This document shows positions 18,147-27,020 of a DNA stretch of 35,221 nt, piece by piece. Source of the DNA: Chloroflexota bacterium (lineage in GTDB: Bacteria > Chloroflexota > Anaerolineae > Anaerolineales > UBA11858); assembly GCA_018263575.1 (NCBI GenBank), contig JAANWX010000081.1, forward strand, positions 1-35,221, in the 5' to 3' direction. Under the pieces are notes generated by a model that saw only the letters and a program-made list of their open reading frames with translations, ran no database searches and was not told the DNA's origin. Position 1 is the stretch's first letter; the number at the start of each line of letters is the position of its first letter. A program made the translations under genes and the position numbers.

Positions 18147-18600
18147 CTACGTTTTCTTCCTGGTAAGGTGTGAGTTGTAATCCCCCCAAAAGGGCGGCGA
18201 AAAACATCATCCCGGCTAAGGCTAGTTTCATCCATCTTTGATTGGTGGCTTTGACTTCAATGGGGCCGTGGGTGTTGGTACCCCCGCTGGACTCTAAGTC
18301 TTCCAGGAGATAATAATACGTCCTTCCAGCTTGGACGTTTGGGTCTTTATAACGATAGACGTTGTCACTGAGGGGGTCGGAAGAAGCGGGGATAAGCTGG
18401 GCGTTTATTTGCGTGAAGTCCCCCTCGGGGTTCTCGCTGCGGAGGATGTTGAATCCTATTGTATCAACTTCGCTGGCGGTTTCCCATTCGATTTGGATTT
18501 CTGCTTTTTGGAAGGTGGTGAGGGTTTGGTAGATGAGGAAAATTCCCCCTAGAGTTATGATAATAAACAGTCCTAGAAGTAGTTTGGTTTTTGTGGGCAT
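18133..18600 (-). CDS. Membrane protein with Fn3-like domain, related to 10642..11403
   Basis: IQIEWETASEVDTIGFNILRSENPEGDFTQIN..YYYLLEDLESSGGTNTHGPIEVKA; N-terminal signal and C-terminal TM. Confidence 0.7.
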   Translation of the reverse strand: MPTKTKLLLGLFIIITLGGIFLIYQTLTTFQKAEIQIEWETASEVDTIGFNILRSENPEGDFTQINAQLIPASSDPLSDNVYRYKDPNVQAGRTYYYLLEDLESSGGTNTHGPIEVKATNQRWMKLALAGMMFFAALLGGLQLTPYQEENVDAGL

Positions 18601-18731
18601 AGGTATTTTCTGTACTGCACTAGTTGTAATTGGCAAAAGTTCTTAATTGGGCACGCGAGTGTCTGTTTCATGTGCTGGGCGAACTAGCGATAGTGTCATT
18701 TGGCACTCATCACGTTCGCTATGACAAACCA

Positions 18732-21700
18732 TCATTTCATGCTTGACGAGCTGCTAGTTAGGTTGCGCCCATTTTGTTTGGATTGGTACATGGCCCGGTC
18801 GGCGGCTTTGATGAGGTCAGATAAGGTTTTAGTCTCTGGGGTAATTTCGGCTACGCCTAAGCTTAAGGTCATGTCAATTTTTTGTGAATCGATGGTGAAG
18901 GGCGTGGCAGCGATGCTTTTCCGCACCCGTTCTGCGATTAAGAAGGCTTCCGCTTGGCCTGATTCGGGAAGGATGATGACGAATTCTTCTCCCCCATAAC
19001 GGCCCAGGATATCTACCTGACGGATGACGGCTTGGCATCTACTAACAACTTGCGATAATATTTGGTCACCCGCACCATGACCGTAGTTGTCATTTGTCTC
19101 TTTAAAATGATCCAGGTCAAAGAAAATAGCGGCTATGGGGCGTTCGAAGCGTTTGTTGCGTTCTAGCTCGTATTCTCCCCACTGGAATAGACCGCGCCGG
19201 TTGAGGGTTTGGGTGAGAGAATCGGTGATGGCTAATTTTTGGACCTTGGCATGAAGTTGGGCATTGATGATGGCGCTGGTGGCTGTGGCCGCAAAGCTGG
19301 CGAGCAGCTCTAAATCGGCTTCTGTGAAGGCATCCTTTTTTGTGGAATCGAGGGACAGTACGCCGAGAGGGGTGCCTTTCGAGAGAAGGGGGACGCAGAT
19401 GGCGGAGTGAACAGAACTGATCTCTGTGATGTGATCATTTGTTACAGCGATATCCTCTGATTCTTGAATGTTGTTGAAGAGTTTAGGTTGTTTTTCTTGA
19501 AAGGTTTGCGCGGCATAACCGTTGGTTAGCGGTAAGGAGAGCGAAGTGATGTGTTGGTAAGTGTATCCTTGTGCTGCCCGCACTTGCAGTTTACCGGTTT
19601 TGGGGTCTTCCAATATCAGGGTGCCCTTCTCTGCCCCTGGAATAGCTTGAATGGCTTCGTGAATGATTTTCTCTAGGAGCTTTTCGATCTCTAGGGTTGT
19701 GACCAAGGAAGAAGTGGCTTCATGTAAGTCTTTTAATTCTCTAACGCGGGCTTGAGCGGCTTCGAATAGGCGGGCATTTTTCACGGCGATGGCTGCTTGG
19801 CTGGCAAAGGCCGCTATTCGTGAGCCATGTTTGGATTGGTAAAAATCAGTTTCCATTTTGTTAAGGGATAAGAAACCCATCAATTTTTCATCTTCGATGA
19901 TCGGCGCTCCTGCCCAGGAGCGAACGTATGCTGTGGTATCCGTCTCTGTCCATTGGGGATCGGTCTTTGTGTCGGTAATGATCATTGGCTGTTGGTTCTC
20001 AGCCATTTGACAAAATGTAGGAAAATCGGCTATCTCAAGGACAAGGTCTTTGACGTCTGGGAAGTGATTGTATTGATCATATCCTTGCGTGCGAACGACA
20101 TGTAGCTTTCCTTCTTCGGCGAGCATAAGGTTTGCTGTGTCATAAGGAACAACTTTTTCTAATTGACTCAGAATATGATCGAAAACTGTGTCAAGATCTA
20201 AGGTTGAGATGACAATTTTCCCTGTTGCCTGGAGGGCTTCTGTGAATTTTCGCTGATTTTGCTCTTCCTCGAAGGTGCGCGCGTTGTTGATGGCCAGAGC
20301 GGCCTGGTCACTCAGGAGGTCTAGAATGCGAAGGTCCTTATCCGTGAAGGAGCGTGGTACGCCAAAAGCGACATTCATGACCCCAATTACTTTCTCTTGA
20401 AAACTAAGCGGAAGGCCAACAATCGCACCCTCCCAATCGGGCGGAGCATCCCGGAATAATTCGTGATGTTTCATATCTGAGACCAAAATCCGTTCTCCAC
20501 TACGGGCGACATTATAAGTAAGCCCGTTCTTTCGGGGGGTGGCGAAGATCGTATTTTTCTCAGGGTCGGCCCATTTTCCGGCCCCAAGCTTCAAGGCGTT
20601 TCCATCATAAAGGAAAATATGTGCGTCTTGAGCTGAGACAAGTTTTAAGGTTTGTTCGAGGATACTTTCCAGGACGGCGGTGAGTTCCAGGCTGGTGGTG
20701 AGTTTTAGATTAGCCTGTCTTAAAGCTTCTGCTAATTTCCGTTGTTCGTGCTCCGCTTTAAAGTATTGGGTGTTCTTAATGGCCGTAGCGGCTTGGGCGC
20801 CAAAGAGATGCAGTATTTGAGTTTCTTCTTCTGAGAATGGCCTTTCTATAGGGTACCAGACATTCATTACCCCAATGACCTGGGAAGCGATCCTAAGGGG
20901 AATGGCCGCTCCGGAGATTGCACCTGATCCCATGATGTCTTGGAATAAGGGATGGTCTCTGAGGTTCGAGATGAGAATGGTTTCTTTTTTTCGAGCCGCT
21001 GAATAAGCCAATTCGTTGCTTGCAGATGAGGAGAGGTGAGGCGTTCTTTGCTCTTGGTCCTGGAGGTGACCAACCAGGGTTAGTTTATAGTTGGCGTAGA
21101 GATATATTTCCGCTTCATGGGCCGGGCTGATGGTAAGGACTTGTTTGAGAATCGTATTCAAGGAAGTTTCGAATTGGTTGGTAGAAGATAGTTGCTGGCT
21201 GGTCGTGTGGAGTGTTTGCAGTTCTCTGGCGCGCTCGTTGAGGGTTTCTTCGATCTCTTGGTGGTGGATTGTGGAGCCTAGAGTCTTGGCGAGTGAGCCA
21301 ATAGCGTCTGCCTCGAATTCTTCCCAATCGGGCGTGGGTTGTGAGTTTTCGAGACCGAGAAATCCCCATAACTCACGTTTGGTAAATATCGGAAAGATAA
21401 GGAAACTTCCAGGCCTTATGGAAGACAAAAAAGCGCTCTCCAATTGGGGAAGTTGGGAAGTTTGTCCTGAGAAAGATCCGCCTTCCTCAGCCTGGGAGAC
21501 CCAAAACCCGATCCCAGCCTCGGCTGTTGAAAATTTTTGTAATTTGGGCTTCAGGTTGTCATCCTTGTTTGCGAACCAATGATGCCGTAGATAGAGTAAA
21601 AAGGAATTTGATGACTGGGAGGTAACTTCGCATAGATATACATGGTCAACGTGAGCTGCTTTTCCTAAATGAGTTATAAAATCTTCAACCCTATTTTCCC

Positions 21701-22169
21701 ATTGCGGCGTGGTAAGGAATTGGGACGTTGATTGGTTGATGAGCTTTAATAATTTTCCGTAACGAGATATTTTTTGCTCGGTAATTTGTAAGGCACTGAT
21801 CTCATAGTGTTTTTTCTCATTTAAATCTCGTAGATACCCTGCAAAGGTGCTGGCTAGAGCGAGGATGATAAGGCCGATTAGATTTTGGAGAAAGAAGGTA
21901 GACCAATTGGTCTTATTGAATTCAAATACAACAATTAGCGCGATATGCAAAGTCGTCGCCAAAAGCGCTGTTACCAATCCCTTGCGTGTGCCTACTACCC
22001 ATGAGGTGGTCATCACCGGGATTGCGGCCAAACCCAGAAGTTCTATATTTTGGAGATGAGTGGGTAAGTAGATCAGTACGCTGATATAAACGACCCAACT
22101 CAAAAGAATGAGAAAGATTTGCACATTCTTTTCAGAAAAGTCAGCTAAGGGAGTGCTAGGGGATTTCAT
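18732..22169 (-). CDS. Multi-GAF diguanylate cyclase (N-terminal TM region, about 5 GAF, GGDEF)
   Basis: Five GAF-like segments; GRYGGEEFVIILPES with RQVD placed as an I-site 5 residues upstream of GGEEF. Confidence 0.9.
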   Translation of the reverse strand: MKSPSTPLADFSEKNVQIFLILLSWVVYISVLIYLPTHLQNIELLGLAAIPVMTTSWVVGTRKGLVTALLATTLHIALIVVFEFNKTNWSTFFLQNLIGLIILALASTFAGYLRDLNEKKHYEISALQITEQKISRYGKLLKLINQSTSQFLTTPQWENRVEDFITHLGKAAHVDHVYLCEVTSQSSNSFLLYLRHHWFANKDDNLKPKLQKFSTAEAGIGFWVSQAEEGGSFSGQTSQLPQLESAFLSSIRPGSFLIFPIFTKRELWGFLGLENSQPTPDWEEFEADAIGSLAKTLGSTIHHQEIEETLNERARELQTLHTTSQQLSSTNQFETSLNTILKQVLTISPAHEAEIYLYANYKLTLVGHLQDQEQRTPHLSSSASNELAYSAARKKETILISNLRDHPLFQDIMGSGAISGAAIPLRIASQVIGVMNVWYPIERPFSEEETQILHLFGAQAATAIKNTQYFKAEHEQRKLAEALRQANLKLTTSLELTAVLESILEQTLKLVSAQDAHIFLYDGNALKLGAGKWADPEKNTIFATPRKNGLTYNVARSGERILVSDMKHHELFRDAPPDWEGAIVGLPLSFQEKVIGVMNVAFGVPRSFTDKDLRILDLLSDQAALAINNARTFEEEQNQRKFTEALQATGKIVISTLDLDTVFDHILSQLEKVVPYDTANLMLAEEGKLHVVRTQGYDQYNHFPDVKDLVLEIADFPTFCQMAENQQPMIITDTKTDPQWTETDTTAYVRSWAGAPIIEDEKLMGFLSLNKMETDFYQSKHGSRIAAFASQAAIAVKNARLFEAAQARVRELKDLHEATSSLVTTLEIEKLLEKIIHEAIQAIPGAEKGTLILEDPKTGKLQVRAAQGYTYQHITSLSLPLTNGYAAQTFQEKQPKLFNNIQESEDIAVTNDHITEISSVHSAICVPLLSKGTPLGVLSLDSTKKDAFTEADLELLASFAATATSAIINAQLHAKVQKLAITDSLTQTLNRRGLFQWGEYELERNKRFERPIAAIFFDLDHFKETNDNYGHGAGDQILSQVVSRCQAVIRQVDILGRYGGEEFVIILPESGQAEAFLIAERVRKSIAATPFTIDSQKIDMTLSLGVAEITPETKTLSDLIKAADRAMYQSKQNGRNLTSSSSSMK

Positions 22170-22255
22170 AACATTTAGGATGAAGGGCGTAAATAATTAA
22201 AGAGTTATGTTATTATTGTACCAAATTGAGTGGAAAAAAGGAGTTGAGTATAAAA

Positions 22256-22819
22256 ATGGTCACAAAAGAGAAAGCTTTAGAAATTTTGAACGCCAACATT
22301 AAGAATAAGAATTTACGCAAGCACCACTATGCTGTGGGGGCGGCGATGCGGGTGTTGGCTGAAAACTTGGGCGGAGATCCGGCTAAGTGGGAGATCGTGG
22401 GTCTCTTGCATGACGCCGATTATGAGGAGACCAAGGATGATCCCCATCGGCATGGTTTGGTAATGGCCGAAAAACTGGCCGAAGCAGGAATTGCAGAGGA
22501 TATTGTCAGGGCCATCGAAGCTCATAATTACGAACATAGTAATATTATGCCGAAATCTGAGATGGAATGGGCCTTGGTGACTTGCGATGATCTGACAGGC
22601 TTGATTGTGGCCGTGGCCCTGGTGCACCCTACCAAGATAGCCGGCGTCTCTGTGGAGTCGGTCATGAAGAAATTTGACTCAAAGTCATTCGCCGCAGGCG
22701 CAGATAGGGACAGGATTAGACTCTGCGAAGAGGAACTAGATATTCCCTTGGAAGATTTTGTGGGGATTGTGCTCGAGGCCATGAAGGGAATAAGTGGGGA
22801 GCTGGGATTGAATCCTTAA
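22256..22819 (+). CDS. HD domain protein (HDIG-type)
   Basis: KHHYAVGAAMRVLAENLGGDPAKWEIVGLLHDADYEETKDDPHRHG. Confidence 0.85.
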   Translation: MVTKEKALEILNANIKNKNLRKHHYAVGAAMRVLAENLGGDPAKWEIVGLLHDADYEETKDDPHRHGLVMAEKLAEAGIAEDIVRAIEAHNYEHSNIMPKSEMEWALVTCDDLTGLIVAVALVHPTKIAGVSVESVMKKFDSKSFAAGADRDRIRLCEEELDIPLEDFVGIVLEAMKGISGELGLNP

Positions 22820-23481
22820 GCGCCAAACACGGCGCGCAAATCTTTGGTCACAGCGTCAATCGGTTGGTTGCCATCGATTTCCACTAAGGTGCTTTGTTTC
22901 CGGTAATAGTCTATAAGCGGGCTGGTTTGCTCCCAATAGACCTTCAGCCGCTCGCGGACCGTTTCTGGTTTGTCATCGTCGCGCTGGTAGAGTTCGCCCC
23001 CATCTTGGTCACAAAGCCCTGCTTCTTGAGGGGGATAATATTTGACATGATAGGTTTCCCCGCACGTTCGGCAAACGCGGCGGCCGCTCACCCGCTCGAT
23101 TATCACCTCGTCCGGTACAGCAATGTAGGGCGTGATGCTGACGCGAAATCCTTGCTCCGCTAGGGCTGTGTCAAGGGCTTTGGCCTGGGGAATGGTGCGC
23201 GGGAATCCGTCTAAGATGGCCCCTTGGGCGCAATCTGGCCTACCCAAGCGCTTCATGACCATGGCTATCGTAATGTCATCGGGTACCAACGCGCCCCGGT
23301 CTATGTAGGCCTTGGCCTTAGCGCCTAATTCAGTTTCATGTTTGAAGTTTTCACGGAAAAGATCACCACTGGCAATGTGCGGTAATTCCAACTCTTCACA
23401 TAAGCGAGCGGCCTGCGTCCCTTTGCCAGAGGCCGGGGGGCCAAGAAGGACGATATAAGTGGGTTTCGAGGGCATTGGCAA
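22816..23481 (-). CDS. adk: Adenylate kinase
   Basis: LLGPPASGKGTQAARL, DGFPRTIPQA, CRTC..CDQD lid motif. Confidence 0.96.
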   Translation of the reverse strand: MPMPSKPTYIVLLGPPASGKGTQAARLCEELELPHIASGDLFRENFKHETELGAKAKAYIDRGALVPDDITIAMVMKRLGRPDCAQGAILDGFPRTIPQAKALDTALAEQGFRVSITPYIAVPDEVIIERVSGRRVCRTCGETYHVKYYPPQEAGLCDQDGGELYQRDDDKPETVRERLKVYWEQTSPLIDYYRKQSTLVEIDGNQPIDAVTKDLRAVFGA

Positions 23482-23565
23482 CTCCTTTAATGCTGGGTTT
23501 CGGGAGAAAAGCTACCAAAGTATATCGTATTTTTATTTTTTCGCAAACTAGTGTCGTGTCAACGT

Positions 23566-23736
23566 GTGTGCGCAAATGTTGTTGGCGCAAAAAAACTTTT
23601 GTACACGGAATGCGCGGAATGCCGCAGGCACGCCCAAGGCGACACGGAAAAAGACTTATAAAAACTTAAAACAAAGCCTCCGTGCCATCCGTGTTCTCCG
23701 TGTACAAAAAAACTACAACAACATTTTAGCGCACAC
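23566..23736. repeat. Long imperfect inverted repeat (about 170 bp)
   Basis: GTGTGCGCAAATGTTGTTG...TTTTGTACACGGA at left; TCCGTGTACAAAAAAACTACAACAACATTTTAGCGCACAC at right. Confidence 0.8.
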
Positions 23737-23752
23737 ATGATCTACAAAGTAC

Positions 23753-23781
23753 TTGACACTCCTTAAAAAAGGTTGTATTAT
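23753..23781 (+). promoter_or_regulatory. Sigma70-type promoter TTGACA-N17-TATTAT for the TetR gene
   Basis: TTGACA 23753-23758; 17-nt spacer; TATTAT 23776-23781. Confidence 0.7.
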
Positions 23782-23782
23782 T

Positions 23783-23806
23783 ATAACTGACTGGCGAGTC
23801 AGTTAT
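23783..23806. promoter_or_regulatory. Perfect palindromic operator candidate ATAACTGACT-GGCG-AGTCAGTTAT
   Basis: 10-bp perfect arms directly after the -10 box and just upstream of the TetR start. Confidence 0.75.
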
Positions 23807-23823
23807 TTTTAGGAGCAATTCTC

Positions 23824-24426
23824 ATGTCCCCTCGTCCCGACAGAAGAGAAGAGCGCACCACCCAAATCATTGAAGCGGCCATGGCCGTCTTCGCCGAGAA
23901 GGGATTTAACGCAGCGCGTATGAGCGATATAGCGGATGAGGCGGGGGTGAGCAAAGGCACACTTTATTTCTATTTCGAAGAGGGGAAAGATGCCATAATA
24001 AGAACCATACTAAAAGCCATTCTAGGCCGAGAGTTATCGATGGCTCGCCGTTTATTAGCGGTAGAAAAAACCTCGCTAGAAAAACTTGATCTGCTCACCG
24101 AAGCCATGTTGGAGGATTTGAAGAAAATAAAACCCCTCCTTTCCTTATATTTTGATTTTATGGCAATGGCCATGCGCCGGGAAGCTGTTCACGATGTCAT
24201 TAAAAAGACATTTCGCGAGTACACTGAAATTATAGAAAACCTTGTTCAACAGGGCATTGATAACGGCGAGCTCCGCCCCGTAGACGTGCGCGAAGCGGCC
24301 CTCACCATAGGCGCTATTTTTGAGGGCACGTTATTATTATGGGCTTATGATTCCACGTTGGTGGATTTTGAGACACACATAAAAACTGGGACACAATTGT
24401 TGTTGGATGGATTGAAAACGTCGTGA
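23824..24426 (+). CDS. TetR/AcrR family transcriptional regulator
   Basis: TTQIIEAAMAVFAEKGFNAARMSDIADEAGVSKGTLYFYFEEGKDAIIRTIL. Confidence 0.93.
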   Translation: MSPRPDRREERTTQIIEAAMAVFAEKGFNAARMSDIADEAGVSKGTLYFYFEEGKDAIIRTILKAILGRELSMARRLLAVEKTSLEKLDLLTEAMLEDLKKIKPLLSLYFDFMAMAMRREAVHDVIKKTFREYTEIIENLVQQGIDNGELRPVDVREAALTIGAIFEGTLLLWAYDSTLVDFETHIKTGTQLLLDGLKTS

Positions 24427-24450
24427 TTACAAGCGTTCATCCCCAAGTAA

Positions 24451-24543
24451 ACTTCAAAAGTCTCAGAGGACACTTTTGGAGAAATTTCACGAGCGTTTCC
24501 GAATTACGAAGTGAAAAAATGTTATTTTGAAGACTTTTGAAGT
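24451..24543. repeat. Inverted repeat ACTTCAAAAGTCT ... AGACTTTTGAAGT
   Basis: 13-bp perfect arms 67 bp apart, between the TetR gene and the small membrane protein gene. Confidence 0.75.
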
Positions 24544-24614
24544 CTGTTCCGCTGGAATGCTAAGTGAGTACGAGAATTTCTTATATACGGGCTAACGGCC
24601 CAAAGGAGAGCAGC

Positions 24615-24881
24615 ATGACTATTCTATACTTGATCCTCGCAATGCTTGTGGTTGGCTTAATCATGGGCTATATTGCTGGCCTAATCTGGAAAGACAACCG
24701 CCCCATCGGCGTGCAAGGCGACTACATTGTGGCCGTCATAACCGCCATCGTTGTGGGCTTGCTCGACTTTTACGTCATCCCCGCCATGGGCTTTAGCGAC
24801 ACCCTCAAATGGGCTGGGGTTGCCACCGAGCCGGCCCTGAGTGTCCTCCTCGTGTTGTGGGTTATCAGGAAGGCGAAGTGA
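24615..24881 (+). CDS. Small integral membrane protein (GlsB/YeaQ-like)
   Basis: MTILYLILAMLVVGLIMGYIAGLIWKDNRPIGVQGDYIVAVITAIVVGLLDFYVIPAMGF; overlaps the next gene (GTGA). Confidence 0.6.
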   Translation: MTILYLILAMLVVGLIMGYIAGLIWKDNRPIGVQGDYIVAVITAIVVGLLDFYVIPAMGFSDTLKWAGVATEPALSVLLVLWVIRKAK

Positions 24882-25807
24882 CTTCTCCCATCATCCTCAC
24901 CCAGGCTCTTAGCCGTGATTTCAAAGAGACACGGGCGGTGGACGCCCTGGATTTGTCGATTCAACCTGGGGAACTTTTCGGGCTGGTCGGCCCTGACGGG
25001 GCCGGGAAAACCACCACGCTGCGCATCTTGGCCGGTTTGCTGGATATCACCGAAGGGAGTGGTTCTGTGGCCGGCCATGATTTATCGGAGCAACCAGAAG
25101 CTGTCAAACCCAAAATTGGCTATATGGCCCAACGCTTCAGCATGTATGGTGAACTTTCTGTGCATGAAAATTTACTCTTTTTTGCGGATTTGTTCGACGT
25201 TCCCCGCGCCGAGATGGCTGAACGCACGTCACGCTTGCTGGCCTTCGCCGGGCTGACAGCCTTCACCGGTCGGCGTGCGGACCATCTCTCTGGGGGGATG
25301 CAGAAAAAACTTGCCCTGGCCTGCACCCTCATCCACCAGCCGGAAATCCTCCTTTTGGATGAACCCACAACGGGCGTAGACCCTGTCTCCCGCCGCGAGT
25401 TCTGGCACATCCTCTCCGAACTCCACGCCGGGGGAACGACCATCCTTGTCAGCACGCCCTACATGGACGAGGCTGACCGCTGCTCCATGGTGGGGTTGAT
25501 GTACGCCGGGCGGCTGATCGAATGCGCTCCCCCTGCCCGCATCCGGGCCAAAATTGAGGGTGAAATGATCGAAATCCTTCCCCACGATTGGCAGGCGGCC
25601 CAGGACTTACTCCGCACCCTCCCCGGCGTCTTCGAAGTCCAGACCTATGGCGAGAGTCTCCATGTACTGGTTGATAAAGCCAAAAAACGTCTTCCTAAAA
25701 TAAAGAAGGCTTTCAGGAAAAATAAGCTCACCTATAACGGCCTGCGCCCCGCTCCCCTGCGCATGGAGGAAGCCTTCATTTCCCTTATCCGCGATTTAGA
25801 AGAGTGA
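24878..25807 (+). CDS. ABC transporter ATP-binding protein (ABC-2 export type)
   Basis: GPDGAGKTTT, LSGGMQKKLALA, LLLDEPTTGVDP; GTG start. Confidence 0.92.
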   Translation: MTSPIILTQALSRDFKETRAVDALDLSIQPGELFGLVGPDGAGKTTTLRILAGLLDITEGSGSVAGHDLSEQPEAVKPKIGYMAQRFSMYGELSVHENLLFFADLFDVPRAEMAERTSRLLAFAGLTAFTGRRADHLSGGMQKKLALACTLIHQPEILLLDEPTTGVDPVSRREFWHILSELHAGGTTILVSTPYMDEADRCSMVGLMYAGRLIECAPPARIRAKIEGEMIEILPHDWQAAQDLLRTLPGVFEVQTYGESLHVLVDKAKKRLPKIKKAFRKNKLTYNGLRPAPLRMEEAFISLIRDLEE

Positions 25808-25871
25808 TTTAGTTATCAGTCACTTTGTAACCTGCCACATGCCACTTTCCACTTGCTGACTTTCAACACCT

Positions 25872-27005
25872 ATGTCCTTCCGACACCTCTGGGCTGTGAC
25901 CCGCAAAGAAATCCAGCATATCCTGCGAGACAGGGCGACCCTAATTCTTGTCTTGTTAACGCCGACCGCCATGCTTCTCATCTTCGCCTACTCGCTGACG
26001 GTAGAACTTCAGCATATTCCCATCGCCGTGCTGGATTACGACCGGGGCGCTACCTCCCGCGACTTTGTCCAGCAGATCACGGCCGGCGACGACCTTGACT
26101 TATACGCCCAGGTTGCTTCCGAGGATGAAATTGAAGATTTGCTCATGCGCGGGGAGATTAAAGCCGCCCTGATCATCCACCCTGATTTCTCGCGTGACCT
26201 CTTAGCCCTGCGGGGGATGCCCCTCCAAATAATCATCGATGGCACCGAACCTGAGAGCGGCGGTTTCGCCGTTGACCACATTAGCTGGCGGGCCGAGAAA
26301 TTTATCAACACCGCCCTCTCTGACCAGTTGCAGACCATGGGCCTTGCCTTAGACACACTCCAGCCCCTTGATCTGCGCGTCCGCACCTGGTTCAATCCCA
26401 GCCTAAAGCCCCGCAACGATGTCATCCCGGGCATGATTTCCATTATGCTCGGCTTCCCGGCCCTCTCGGTAGCCCTCACGCTGGCTCACGAACGCGAGCA
26501 TGGCACCATGGAGCAATTGATGGCCACTCCCATCACCCGCACGGAGCTTCTTTTGGGCAAGATGCTCCCCTACATTTTCGTTGGCCTCGTCAACGTCGTC
26601 CTCATACCCCTCTTTGCCATTGCCTGGTTCCATATCTCTTTCAATGGCAGCTTCCTTTTGTTTTTTGCCCTCTCCGCCGTATTCCTGTTTTCCATCTTGG
26701 GCGTTGGTATTGTTATCGGCGTCTTCATCCGCACCCAAGCCGCCGCGCTAGCCCTCTCCTTTCTGGTCATCTTCTTCCCCGGCTTCTTCATGACCGGCAT
26801 CTTCTTCCCCATCAGTTCCATGCCTGAACTCGTGCGCATGGAATCCCTCTTTCTCCCCGGAACCCACTACGCCATCATCACCAGGGGCGTTTTCCTCCCC
26901 GGCGTCGGCCTCGACATCCTCTGGCCCTACACCGTGATGATGTTTGGCCTGGGCGTGGTGTTTGTGGGGATAGCGGCCTTGTTTTTTAGGAAGAAGTTGG
27001 GGTGA
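25872..27005 (+). CDS. ABC-2 type permease
   Basis: WAVTRKEIQHILRDRATLILVLLTPTAMLLIFAYSL; EREHGTMEQLMATPITRTELLLGK. Confidence 0.9.
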   Translation: MSFRHLWAVTRKEIQHILRDRATLILVLLTPTAMLLIFAYSLTVELQHIPIAVLDYDRGATSRDFVQQITAGDDLDLYAQVASEDEIEDLLMRGEIKAALIIHPDFSRDLLALRGMPLQIIIDGTEPESGGFAVDHISWRAEKFINTALSDQLQTMGLALDTLQPLDLRVRTWFNPSLKPRNDVIPGMISIMLGFPALSVALTLAHEREHGTMEQLMATPITRTELLLGKMLPYIFVGLVNVVLIPLFAIAWFHISFNGSFLLFFALSAVFLFSILGVGIVIGVFIRTQAAALALSFLVIFFPGFFMTGIFFPISSMPELVRMESLFLPGTHYAIITRGVFLPGVGLDILWPYTVMMFGLGVVFVGIAALFFRKKLG

Positions 27006-27020
27006 GGGAGGGTAAACATG

